Positions 1-11,141 of a stretch of 64,000 nt of DNA are shown piece after piece. The position numbers and the translations under genes are program-made. This stretch comes from Schizochytrium sp. TIO01 (lineage: Eukaryota > Sar > Bigyra > Thraustochytrida > Thraustochytriidae). The DNA lies in NCBI GenBank assembly GCA_004764695.1, contig SMSO01000032.1:7150668-7214667 (forward strand), in the 5' to 3' direction. Every line of letters begins with the position of its first letter. Position 1 is the first letter of the stretch. The notes under the pieces are model-generated. The model saw only the letters and a list, made by a program, of their open reading frames with translations. It was not told where the DNA came from and did not search any database.

Positions 1-374
1 TTTCATGAAATGCAATCAATCATTCATCGCCATCGCAGGCAATCAATCAATGTTGTCCAAAGGAAGACGCCCATCTGCCTCGCAAATCGCACCAGCTGGC
101 CATCGCCCTCTTGGCAGCGCAAAGGCTTGCTTAAAGCAGTGCCGAAGGCAAGGGAGTCCAGCACAACCTGAGGTTGGAAATGAAATCTGTACTATGATGT
201 ACTGGATGGTGGGTGCAATTGGACAACTTAGATCGATATAACCTAATTCTATAGCTCTGTGATAACCTTTGGAGTCAAACTTAAGGGTCGCACCAGAGCC
301 GGTGCGGAGAAGCCGTGGAGGCGCCTTCTGCTTGAATTGAAGCCTGGAAATTTTGCAACGCATACAATAAGTAG

Positions 375-395
375 GTATGTATGTATGTATGTATG
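375..395. repeat. (TATG)n microsatellite
   Basis: About five tandem copies of a 4-base TATG unit lie in non-coding DNA. A similar tract occurs near 22118-22145. Confidence 0.9.
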
Positions 396-1403
396 CAAGG
401 AAACCTCGCGGGGAAAGGGGTTAGGAACACACTGCGAAGGTAGCACACGGGGGTTCTTATGTTTCTCCAGTGGCTGCTCCTTGGCCCCCCAAATCGCCAA
501 ATTTGCGCCAAGATTCTTGCGACCACCTGACCAATAGATCCCTCTATCGTGAGCTTTCCAGCAGCATCAACAGGTTCTAGACCTACTCATGATTCTATTA
601 CTAGAAATATATCAAAGTCATGGTTTCCTCAAGAGCAATTGATTCTTAGCGGTCATTCCACGGTTGCTGCGTTGTGTGACATAGCGAAACCTCGTATCTT
701 GATCAGGCTGCCATGTGTCAGCATACTGGGCACTATAGTGATCATTATATGGCTAAGGCGGATGACCGTTGAAGGAGATCGAATTCGTCCTGGTTAGGGA
801 GCTCTTCTCTAAGCAATTGAGTCGGTGAGACTTCTGATAAGACCCTAATATCAGCGCAGGCAGGAATATGAGAGGCAGCAGCAGACACACTTAGCAATAA
901 ACGACTCCATAAACCCAGTTTAGGCGATGTCAGGGCTTAAAAATACTTGCAAAGCTTTGGAATGGAAAAGCTAGAAAAAGAAAAAATAGGAGCTAGATAC
1001 TCTTAGTCTAAGTTCCAAAGATTGAAGATACCTTGGACAACTCGATTGCATTTTCAATCGAATTGAATAAATTCATAGCAGAAACTATCCTTATAATTTC
1101 TTCACTTGGGTAAGAACTCTTTACTGTTTCTCAACTTGAGCACTCTCCTCTCCGCAACGTGCAATCGCACCCAAAGCACTTACAGTGAAAAAAAAAAAGT
1201 TTTGGAAATTCACACAAATTAAAATACAGCACAACCTGACTCTACGGAGACTAGTTGTTTTCGGTTGTATCGTTGAAAGTTGCAGCTCGAGGCAACGAAG
1301 GTTACCTAAGTAAGCTCTGGCACGTCATCTATAGTTGAAACTAAGTTTCCCTAGTCGTGTTGCAGAAACTCGACGAGAAGGATAGGGGAAGAGAGAATTT
1401 AGG

Positions 1404-1487
1404 TTATTAAAAATTATTAAAAATTAATAAATAATTTTAAAAATTTAAATTTAAATTAAAAAAGATAAATTAATAATATTAAAAATA
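1404..1487. repeat. AT-rich low-complexity tract
   Basis: About 80 bases are almost purely A and T, with repeated TTAAAAATTA-type words. No coding potential is visible. It may be an easily melted spacer. Confidence 0.8.
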
Positions 1488-2787
1488 AGGATATTGATGC
1501 TCAACAAGTACTATCGGTTCTGCTCTGCTCACAACTCTCCACCAGAGGTGCCTTCTTAAATGCATGTACTGGTCTCAAGCGCATTGTGATTGTCACAAGT
1601 TCGCAACCTCCAGCACTCCTCAATTGACGGGCTTAATGGATTGAGCCAAGGATAAATGCCAAAACATAGTTTCACACAGCCCAGTCTAGCGGCTGCGGTA
1701 AAGGGTTTGCAGGTGAATACTACCAGTGCCTCTGGTAACACATAGACTTCCAAAATTGCAATGAGTATTCCTACCAAGGAGAGCTTGTACCTTGCTGCGC
1801 TTGACATCAGGCGAACAACTTTGGCCTTCCTTAGAAAGTAAACACACGGTTTCCGTTGAAGGGCACAAGATCGCTATATATGTTGGTTCCAATAGAGGTC
1901 GTTCATGCTTAGACTCAAGGACAGTGAGTTTGCTAATTGATTCTCTCATGTGCATGACTGTGTCTGCAATAAATATTTGAGTTTTCTACAGCACACTCTT
2001 TCAATTTCACCATCGTTACTTTGGAGGATAACTTCAAGCCAAACGCTATATTGACAATTTACTTAGTATGGTTGACAAGTCAAATAAATATTGTTCTCTC
2101 TTCAGATGTAGCTCGCTTGGCCACCGGAAACAATTGGAAAGCTTAATAATTTGTTGCAAATTGATTCTTTGAGTCTGTGTTTGAAAAGTTTTATGATCAC
2201 ATAGTTAGGATAGTTCTGGTCAAATATCCGTTTATAATTATTCACTTCGATATTCATCTTATCTTCCTCGTCGTGCTTTCTTGCCACGGCCCTAGCGTGA
2301 AACCTAGAGAGGAAGAGACCAAGGTCCCAAGTTCGTTTTCTAACGGAACAATTATAAACTGTAATGTTTGGGTACTTTGAATTATACCAAAAGTGAGTAA
2401 AGCACTCGTTTTTCTACTTATGAGTGAGTTAATTTGGATTCTCAGAGAAGCCCTCTGCTATACTATTCAGAGTCTATTCAAATCCCAAGATGTACTACCG
2501 TATTTACATTATGTAAATGGTTGTAGGTACTCTCAATCTAGAGGTCAAATTAGTAAAACACAATTAAAACAAAAAATCCACTCTCCTCTTGAGCCTCCTA
2601 GATATGAGTATAAGACGTATTCGTAATTTGAAGCCATGTAAATCAGAGTTTACGGCTAATTTGCAGTATTTTAATACTTACTTAAAAGATTCTGACTTTA
2701 CTTCCTGCAAACCCATACCACAAACAGCCAGTATCAAATGGATGCAGCATACCTCAAAAGACATAGTAAATTTGCAAATTCAACACC

Positions 2788-4707
2788 ATGAGCTCGGTGA
2801 ACTCATCCAGACCGCCTTCCACCTACAACTCTACGGCGAACTCGGGTGGAGAAAACCGAGATGCGTTCGGAAATCGTGGCCGTGCACGAAAAAGGGCAGC
2901 ACTCATAACTAGTATATATTCCAAATTTCTTTGTCTTGTCAATGCATTCCTGCTTATTCTTGCCATTGTCATGTTTGGTCGAGCGTTTGCATTTCAAGCT
3001 GGTTTTCGTGAGGCTCGCTCTCAGAAAACAGTCGAACTCTCGTTTGGGGCGGAAGATGCAATCCATTTAGAACAAGAATTAACCCTGATCCAGGCGTACC
3101 GGACAGCGAGTGACTTTGGGGAATTTTTATGGTTTAATTCCAGCACAAACGGAATATACGGAATATCCATTAAATCAATCGATACTGGAATGAGCCATGT
3201 CCTTGGTGTTCAAACCTTGGATAGAGCTATCTTTTTCTTGAGTCATGCATGTGTTGTTGAGTCGTCCGAAAATGTAGGTATATTAGCATATTCGTGTGCT
3301 TTGACCAGAAACGTCGATGATGATTTAACTCATGATGATTGTGGAGAAAAATGTGTCGTTTCTACCGACGCTTATGGCACAACTTACACCCCATTGGAAT
3401 ATCATGACAATTTCGAGCTCGATGAATATTACCGGACAAAGAATAGCATCGGATTCGGTGTTACTTACACTGAAGAACATATTCTCGATATCAGTTATTC
3501 TGAAAACCAAACCTATAATCTTGTTATGGAGCTTCGGTCGAATGCAAAGTCAAATGCACAAGAAAAGTACGGTATTCCATGGCAAGATATTCTTGTTTGG
3601 TTCCTCATGATAGACATCACCACAAATACCCTAGGCAGGCTTATGACATGTCCTGTGTTATGGGGGGGTATCCTTATTCGTAAGACAAAGGTTTTGGTGA
3701 AAGCAGACTTGCCAGGTGGGATGTTCACCTCGCCAGGAAGGGGATTTATCTTATTTATCATGACTGTAGTCTGCGGCGCACAGAATTTTCTGTTCTTAGA
3801 CGTAGGACAATACCCTCATTCTTTCGATTCCCACTTTTGGTGCATCTCAAGTATAGCGTCGATGACGAGTGTTATGCTCACAATGTTGTTTGCCCATTCA
3901 GAATTTAGATTCTATGCTACAGGGTCAATGCTATTTTTTATGGCGGCCCTTGCAAGGGGTCTGACGTTTGAAACCATTCAAGATTCTGCACAGTCTGAGT
4001 TGCGTGGCCTTGGTCAAATTTTGGAACGAGAATGCACTTTGTTCTCTGCCAATGGGACCGTAGTAGGGGCGGCTATGTGCAATATCGCAGACGGGTGTGG
4101 AATGTCTGGTCTTGAAATATTCTATGTTATCCTGTTTGAGCCTTTGTTTGTCACTTTCTTTCTTCTATTTGCATTTGAACTCTTCATCAACGTGGCGAGA
4201 AGAATGAAAAACCTTGTTCACAAACTTCATTTAACAAAAGTAGAGGTTGCCTCTTCATCGAGATCATCTACTGGTAAATCCAGCTCTACGAAGAAAAAAT
4301 ATCAGAATAATACTCTTACAACGGTTTTTGGAGTAAGTGACTACGACAAATGTGTATTTCTCAGCAAGCGAGGAAAAAGTGTGTTTAGCCGTGCGTGGGC
4401 TAGCCCAATACATACCATCCTTGGCAAGTTTACTCACGCTAGCACCTTGATTGAGGACGATCTTGTCATGTACGGGCCTATTTTGATGCGCATGAACACT
4501 TTTCCAATACTAGCAGTGTTGGGTAAAATCTTTGGCAAGAAAAGAATCGTCGAGATAGTTATTTCAAATAAGCTATACGTTGGAGTTCTTGCAGATAGGT
4601 CAAAGTTAAACTCGCATCTTGAGAACGGAGTGGTAATTTCAAACTTCATGGCTGAATATGATTATACTGAAATGCCAGATCTCTTGAATGGAGAACCATT
4701 GCAGTGA
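2788..4707 (+). CDS. Multi-pass membrane protein, paralogue 1 of a three-gene family
   Basis: The 639-residue product belongs to a family I do not recognise; two more members lie in this window. A basic, Ser/Asn-rich N-terminus contains a conserved GNRGRARKRAAL-type motif (about 28-40), followed by a membrane segment near 43-65. Residues 70-260 form a probable non-cytosolic domain with conserved cysteines, N-glycosylation-type sites and the motif RTKNSIGFGV. The segment SNAQEKYGIPWQDIL (about 256-270) opens a cluster of about five membrane spans between 267 and 468. The C-terminal region of about 170 residues has a block near 516-570 (SDYDKCV, FSRAWASPI, LGKFTHAS, EDDLVMYGP) nearly invariant in all three paralogues. 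This suggests a surface or endomembrane protein with a cytosolic tail; function is unknown. ATG at 2788 is the first in frame and has a good context. It is convergent with paralogue 2. Confidence 0.9.
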   Translation: MSSVNSSRPPSTYNSTANSGGENRDAFGNRGRARKRAALITSIYSKFLCLVNAFLLILAIVMFGRAFAFQAGFREARSQKTVELSFGAEDAIHLEQELTLIQAYRTASDFGEFLWFNSSTNGIYGISIKSIDTGMSHVLGVQTLDRAIFFLSHACVVESSENVGILAYSCALTRNVDDDLTHDDCGEKCVVSTDAYGTTYTPLEYHDNFELDEYYRTKNSIGFGVTYTEEHILDISYSENQTYNLVMELRSNAKSNAQEKYGIPWQDILVWFLMIDITTNTLGRLMTCPVLWGGILIRKTKVLVKADLPGGMFTSPGRGFILFIMTVVCGAQNFLFLDVGQYPHSFDSHFWCISSIASMTSVMLTMLFAHSEFRFYATGSMLFFMAALARGLTFETIQDSAQSELRGLGQILERECTLFSANGTVVGAAMCNIADGCGMSGLEIFYVILFEPLFVTFFLLFAFELFINVARRMKNLVHKLHLTKVEVASSSRSSTGKSSSTKKKYQNNTLTTVFGVSDYDKCVFLSKRGKSVFSRAWASPIHTILGKFTHASTLIEDDLVMYGPILMRMNTFPILAVLGKIFGKKRIVEIVISNKLYVGVLADRSKLNSHLENGVVISNFMAEYDYTEMPDLLNGEPLQ

Positions 4708-5463
4708 TTCAGCAGTAGTAGGTGGTTGCTGAAATTTCCAACCAAAGGAACTAATGGATAACGCATTGTCAGCGTTCCAGACGTTCCATTGTAAGACCTC
4801 AAGGATTTAGAGCTTACATAGAAACATAAGTAGATAACCAGACTTGCGTGATTAAGAAATCAAGAACCAAAAGTGTACATATATATTTCCTAGAATCAAG
4901 TATGGGGGAATCTGAATCGATGATGATTGAAGAAACAACTAACCTAACCTTAAATCGTCAATTATGTTTAGCACAGATCAAGTGTGTCTTAGTTTCGTAG
5001 TAATGTCATGGTTCAGTCTGTCTTAGAATCCGATTTCAATAACAGAAGATCACTAACTCTTAAAGCCAACCTTCACCGCGATTCTTGCCTTCAGCTTTAT
5101 AGTCAACCTCTAGCTGACTATCGTCATATTTAGCCGCAGTAGAAAGTCGAAAAGATCTTAGAAGATTTTGCCTTCCATCTATCTGCCTAGTATATCCTTA
5201 GCAAGTTAAGCTTCAACAGCCACTAGAACCCGAAGAACTCGCTATAAGTTACGATCTACCATTATCAACTAGTTTCAAAGGTTGTAAGCTTAACACTTGA
5301 TGAATTAGAATAAATAACGCAACACTAATTTTGTAAGAAAAGGGAAAGAAGCAATTTGTACCTAAGTGCCACAGGGGCTGCTTTTAAGAAGAAGCACTGC
5401 TCTTCTAACATAATGTTCGCCAGAATCAGTTTACAATTATCCATGACAAGGTTCTTCCGTGGT
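4708..5463. other. Spacer between convergent paralogues
   Basis: This is the shared 3' flank of two convergent membrane-protein genes. It is AT-rich with short stop-interrupted frames. Nothing else is recognised. Confidence 0.6.
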
Positions 5464-7374
5464 TTAATGCAGTGGCTCTCCATTGATAAAAGTAGGCATA
5501 TCCTTGTAATTATATTCCATCAAATATGGGTTGAGCGTAGCTCCATTCTCAATGCGAGAAGCAAGCCTTCCCTCGTCCACAAGAACGCCTAGGTATGCTC
5601 TGTAATGCACCAATGTCTCTACAACCTTTCGCTTGCCAATCAATAATCCCAAGATCGAAACGAAGAAGAAGCTGTTGATTCGAATGAGAAGTGGCCCATA
5701 CATGACAAGATCATCCTCAATGAATGTACTGGCATGCGTAAACTTTCCAAGAACCGTATAAATCGGACTGGCCCAAGCGCGACTAAATACACTATTGCCA
5801 AGTTTCCCTAGAAGAATACATTTGTCATATTCACTGAGGCCCTGGATAGTAGTCTTCCCGGAGGATTTGCGACTTGATTTATTCATTATGCCACTGAAAC
5901 GGTTTCGTCCAGAGCCTGAACGAATGGATGACAAACTGCCAACTCTTGCTGGGTTACGATATTTTAACTTCATCAGGGCACGGAATGCTGCAACGAGTAG
6001 TTCGAACGCAACCAAAAGCATCATTGTTATGAAAAATGGCTCGAAAAAGACCACATAAAAGATTTCAAGACCAGACATACCTACGCCATCCGCGATATTA
6101 CATGTGACAGTTCCAATAAGATCTCGCTCGATGTCATAGATAGCGCAATCGCGCTCAACAACCTGTCCCAAAGATCTTAGTGCAGATTGAGCAGATGTTT
6201 GAACAATATTGAACGAAATAAAACGCGCAGCTGTAGAAAGTACAAGCAAGATCGTACCGGTTGCATTAAATCGAAATTCGGACTGCCGAAACATTAAAGT
6301 AAGTATCAGGCTCGAGAAGGATGCAATCATCGCTGTAGACCAAAAGTCAGATATTGATGTATGTGGGTACAAGCCGACATCTAGAAATAAAAAACTCTGT
6401 GCACCTGTAAATACCGTAAATAGAAACATAATGAAGTTCCGCCCCGGAGATGTGAATAAACCACCGACAAGATCTGCTTTTACAAGCACACGTGTTTTTC
6501 TAATCTTGACCCCGCTCCAAAGAGTAGGGCAGGCCATAAGACGGCCACACGAGTTGATAAGAATGTCAATTAGCAGATAGTATGAGATAACATCTTGCCA
6601 AGGTATGTAATACTTTGTTTGGGCGTTTGATTTTGCTGATGAGTGTAGCTCTAAGTCAAGTTCGTACGTACTGTTTCTAACGAAGCGAGCATCTACAATA
6701 TGTTCCTCAGTGTATGTTACGCCAAAACCAATACTGTTCTTGGTTCGATAAAATTCAGTGATGGAAACTACTTCCTCTGCCTGAAAAGAAACAAACTGAA
6801 GTCCAAATATGTCGTTGGAAGTAACGCAAACTTCTTTACAACTGTGAAGCTTTTCGTTTGAATAGACTTGGCACATATATACCAACAAACCTTCTTTTCC
6901 AGATTCTCCTTCACAAGCATGACTAGCGAGAAACAAAACATGACTTTTAGAGCGAATGCCAACGAAATGGCTCATACCTGTATCTATCTCCGCAATTGCT
7001 ATCTCGGAAGTGTTAAACCAGAGAAACTCGCCGTAGTCATTCACCGATCTGAAAGTCTGTATCATTATCTCCTGATCATAAATGTGGATCGAACCTTCCT
7101 GATTAAAATCCAAGACCTTGGATTTGTAAACGACTTCTGGATGACCCCCTGTTCGAAAAGTAAATGCTCGCACCAAAAAGTACAAAGATGCAAACAAGGA
7201 CACAATGTTCCCAATGCATAGTATCTTAGAAAAATACTTGGTCTTCAGGGCAGCGAGCTTCTTCGCTGAGCCTTTGTTTCCCATAGCATCTCGCCCTGAT
7301 GTTCCAGACTGAACTGAAGAGGTGACATACGAAGTGGGACGTGTTGAGGGTAGTGTAGAGGTAGGTGTTGTCAT
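5464..7374 (-). CDS. Multi-pass membrane protein, paralogue 2
   Basis: The 636-residue product is collinear with the genes at 2788 and 11142. It has the same Ser/Thr-rich N-terminus with GNKGSAKK, one N-terminal membrane segment, and a cysteine-containing ectodomain with RTKNSIGFGVTYTEEHI. These are followed by SNAQTKYYIPWQD, several central membrane spans, and a C-terminal block with SDYDKCILL, FSRAWASPI, LGKFTHAS and EDDLVMYGP. I start it at the ATG at 7374. The reading frame is open 13 codons further, but that extension begins with TTG, and the ATG gives an N-terminus matching paralogue 1 in length and composition. It is oriented opposite to both relatives, so the cluster is not a simple head-to-tail array. 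Function is unknown; a lineage-specific membrane protein is the safest description. Confidence 0.9.
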   Translation of the reverse strand: MTTPTSTLPSTRPTSYVTSSVQSGTSGRDAMGNKGSAKKLAALKTKYFSKILCIGNIVSLFASLYFLVRAFTFRTGGHPEVVYKSKVLDFNQEGSIHIYDQEIMIQTFRSVNDYGEFLWFNTSEIAIAEIDTGMSHFVGIRSKSHVLFLASHACEGESGKEGLLVYMCQVYSNEKLHSCKEVCVTSNDIFGLQFVSFQAEEVVSITEFYRTKNSIGFGVTYTEEHIVDARFVRNSTYELDLELHSSAKSNAQTKYYIPWQDVISYYLLIDILINSCGRLMACPTLWSGVKIRKTRVLVKADLVGGLFTSPGRNFIMFLFTVFTGAQSFLFLDVGLYPHTSISDFWSTAMIASFSSLILTLMFRQSEFRFNATGTILLVLSTAARFISFNIVQTSAQSALRSLGQVVERDCAIYDIERDLIGTVTCNIADGVGMSGLEIFYVVFFEPFFITMMLLVAFELLVAAFRALMKLKYRNPARVGSLSSIRSGSGRNRFSGIMNKSSRKSSGKTTIQGLSEYDKCILLGKLGNSVFSRAWASPIYTVLGKFTHASTFIEDDLVMYGPLLIRINSFFFVSILGLLIGKRKVVETLVHYRAYLGVLVDEGRLASRIENGATLNPYLMEYNYKDMPTFINGEPLH

Positions 7375-10300
7375 TGTGTTTGTGTGTTGCGTAGATTTCT
7401 GAAAACTTGCCAAGGCACAGGCTAATTTATAACGAGCTCAAGAACAAAATAAATTGACCCTGATCGCTATAAGAAAAAGACACTGCCCTTCAAGATTGGC
7501 AGATCTGATTAATATTGATAGAATTGATGCCAGTGCTTGAGTGCGCCTTGTTTGGTTTGTTTCTACCTGAGCTAATCAAGTCCAGATGTAGATGTTTGAA
7601 AGATGATTGATTGTATGCTACAGTTTGGCGTCTTCCACAAAGACTGTGTTTACAATTGGCGATTTCCTTTGTTGCTCCCCTGTTATTTGCACCTGTGTAG
7701 CACGATGGGTCTGATTCGAAGGCACGAATTCACTTGGATCCCTCCAAAAATGAAATTGAGCACTGCGAAGAATGTCTCCCCTTATTCTAAAAAACATACT
7801 TAAATTATAAATCGTTAAGGTGTACTAGCATTTACATTATTTTTTATCCTCTTTGTTGTGAAAAATTAAAAGATTAGAAAAGAGTTTAGCACTAAACAAC
7901 TTAATATAAAGAACCTATTAAAGTTCCGTTGAGACATCTAGCGTTTGACTTAATTTGAGACATTATGTTACGAAACGTGCTGCAAAGCAATAACATATCG
8001 TTCTTCATATCGTGTGAAAGTATAAAAATGAGATCATCAATAAGCGCAGAAGAAAACAGAGAACGAGCGAGAAGAACGATGACATCCATGTATGAATTTT
8101 TTAATACATAATGAATAATGTCAATATGCTTGGCGTGTAGGACTATTAAAACAACCTCATTATTTTTAAAATGGCCCATCCCAGGCAAGTATTACGTGGG
8201 TGTTATGTAACGCATACATGTACTCTTTTTCAAGATTTTATCGCAAGCTCTTTTTACTTGACACCGAATCAAACAGATTTGGACTGACCCACCATATAAT
8301 CTCTAAAATAATGCTTATGTAACCCCCAAGGCTGTTACAACTTTGATAAAAGTGATCAACTACAAAATATTAGGTGAAAGCATTAGTGCGTCATAATAGC
8401 CTTTCTGCGATTAAAACCTCTTGCTTCAATTTCTCTTTGCAGTCCTTGGCTCCAGTATACCCCTCGAAACCATCGCTGAGAAATCACGCGAAAAACGGCA
8501 GTATCTAACAACATACTCCATTGGCCTGTTTTTCTCGTTTATGCTCATGTAAAGTATAAAATCAGATCACTCTTGCTGTGGGCAATTCTTATTTTGTGCG
8601 ACAGAATCAATGAGTATGCGTGGTAGCATTCAGGCAACTTGCAATTTAACAAGAGTTGTGTTGCAGTGTAATTGCTTCGTCTAATATGTAGCCTACAAGG
8701 TTCCATTTTCGAGCTGGGTAGTGTGCAAGAAATCTAGATAATGCACCTGGAAGTTGGGTTTTTGACTTTCTGGAGCTGTTTGGGGCATACACACTAACAA
8801 GTAGATACGCGGGTAGCTGCAAGACTTACATGGCGTCCAAGCAAGCAAGCAAACAACTGCATAGCGAAATTAATTGTCTGATATAAGAGCTGGTGATGCA
8901 ATGCGAAGTTTACCTCTTACTAGTTTAGGCGAGGGCTGTTTTGAAGAAGAAAACTAATAGATAACATCACACACCCAAGAAAGAGTCAATCAAAACCTTA
9001 CGTATACGCGGCGAGAAATATTTTTCATAGGTTAGAAATCAGCTTGCTGAATATGGTACTCTCTCACTTTCATCAAAGCTCTGCATTCAAGCAATGCTAA
9101 TAGGTGTCTTTTCAGCAGAAAACATCCATAGCAGGCGCAGAACGCTTTCATATGGCCTTTGCTAAACTTTTGTTCATTGATATCACTGCCTGTTACTTAT
9201 AAAATTTTGTTCTAAAGCTTACCAAACTTTAATGGACATTGCTCACATATGAACTATACTCAGCCATGTCGTTCCAATTTGTAATTCATTTGCTCGGAGT
9301 CGGGAAGTGAGAAAATACAATGGACCTTTCAGATAGCTATATTATATGATGATTTTGTGTTGTGACGAAACAAGAGTATGCTAGAAACCATGAATAACAG
9401 TCGTAGGATTTAAATCAGTTTGGTGGTCACAGCATACATCTTTTTAGTAAATTGCTTTCAAACGATCAGCCTTCCGCGCGACCGAAATTGATTCTATCCT
9501 TGTTGCTGCTCGGTGAAAGTTTAAAACACATGAAGCTTATCATAGGAACCACTCCAAATAGCTGTAAAAATAACACCCTAATATAGTAGGACATTCAAGA
9601 TTGAATAAACCTTGACTTTTATCTCAAACCATCTCTCCAAAAGATTGGATAAGACTGTAAAAACGTCAAATGGAATATTTTGAGCCATCTTTGTGAAAAA
9701 CATGAAAGCACTAGTCAGGGCATTGCCGATTGCATTTTTTTTTCACGCCCCCAAAAAATTATACGATTCTCGTATTCGAAACGATCGATTGCTGCGTAAG
9801 GTACTAATCCCTGTACACACTTGACAATCTTGGGCATTACGAAAAAAACATACTAATATTAAAAATGAAAACCCATGAACGACTATTGCTTGTCAATATG
9901 TACAATGGTAACATAAAGATTTTTGTCTGAATGAAGTTCTTCACATTTGCAGAGATAGGAATGTGCTCATCGATTCCCTTTGCGAACTACAGTTCGTTAT
10001 CTCGTTCAAATTGCATCAACGCGCTTTCTCAGAAAAATAAATAAATAAATAAATAAATAAAAAGGACCCTATGAGTTGGATTGTTCTCCTCCTGCGCCAC
10101 AAAGTCGAAGCCGCATGAGGATAGTTGGTGGAGAGATTAAGAGAGGCATTCGTATCAGGGGGCGTCTAACGGTATCGTACTGTTGCCATGTGAAACTATC
10201 CGTTTTGACCTGGTGTACAACTTTAAAAAAGATGAAGTGTAGGAGTGAAATTATCATACCTATTTAATTAAAAAAAGTATACTTTCCTTTCATGAACTTA

Positions 10301-11141
10301 TTCAGACAAGCTCCACCCGTATAGCTATGCCACTAATGTTTTATAGCCAGAATCAAGTCTCCATCAATCAGTGATGGTCTCGTGTGGAGGTATACAGGGC
10401 ACATCACAGTTTTTCACATTTAAAAATGAATAAAAATGAACAGTAATGTATATTACTCGAGTTCCCAGTAGAAATAAGGTTGTTCGATGAGTAGCCTATT
10501 GAGAATGTTTCTAACTGGTTCCTTGCATACATATACCACTTTTACAGCGTCCTAATAAGAACAAACATAACCAAGCATTTGGCAATATGAAACATCGCTA
10601 TTCACCCTTTGTGTCATGCTTTAGAATGCGTTGGTCCTTAGTGTGGCTATTCGGCATACGTTGGCATATTGATGAGTTACTACGTAACATACATTCCATC
10701 TACAAATGTGTTAAGTCGAAATCACATGCTTGATTAGAAAAGAGATTGGCTTGTTATGAGAAGGAGTTAGTAGGGTCAGATGAAATTTATCGGCCTACTA
10801 ATCCGTTGAACGTTTTCATACAGATAGAATATTTTTTCACTAGAAAAAGAAGAAAAAAAGAAGAGATGCTCTCACAGCTGCGATATGATGTAAAGGAGTC
10901 GCCTACAAGTTCTCCACGGTACGAAAAGTATTTTTTATTCAAGGTAAGAATTGACAATGGCGATTGTGCATGTCGTTTCCAGGGACGCCTAATAATATAT
11001 CATTAGGAGGAATAAAAGAAAAGAATCCGAACAGGTTCTTGTAGGCAAATCGGGATCAAGAGCATCGAGGCGAACTTTCGAGGCCATAGCCAAGTTGAAT
11101 GGCTCGAAAATTAGCCAACACAGACTATAGAGTATTGTGCA
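7375..11141. other. 3.8-kb gap between paralogues
   Basis: No supportable gene is seen in this long AT-rich stretch. The longest frames (for example 7901-8188 minus and 10746-11006 plus) are short and AT-driven, and the first lacks an ATG at its start. A (TAAA)n microsatellite sits near 10033-10062. No remnant of a fourth family member was spotted by eye, but a translated search would be needed to exclude one. Confidence 0.5.
10033..10062. repeat. (TAAA)n microsatellite
   Basis: About seven tandem copies of a 4-base AT unit lie in the gap between paralogues 2 and 3. Confidence 0.9.

Larger units (their letters stand above)
1..2787. other. Gene-free upstream region
   Basis: I see no convincing gene here. 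Open frames are short, overlap on both strands and show no recognisable motif; several lack an ATG start. The stretch holds a (TATG)n microsatellite near 375-395 and a very AT-rich tract near 1404-1487. The last bases form the 5' flank of the membrane-protein gene whose ATG lies at 2788 in a CACCATGAG context. A spliced gene with short exons cannot be excluded. Confidence 0.5.

Noticed and set aside
7901-8188. 95-codon minus-strand hydrophobic frame
   Set aside because: It opens with TTG rather than ATG, has AT-driven composition and no motif, and does not resemble the neighbouring paralogues.
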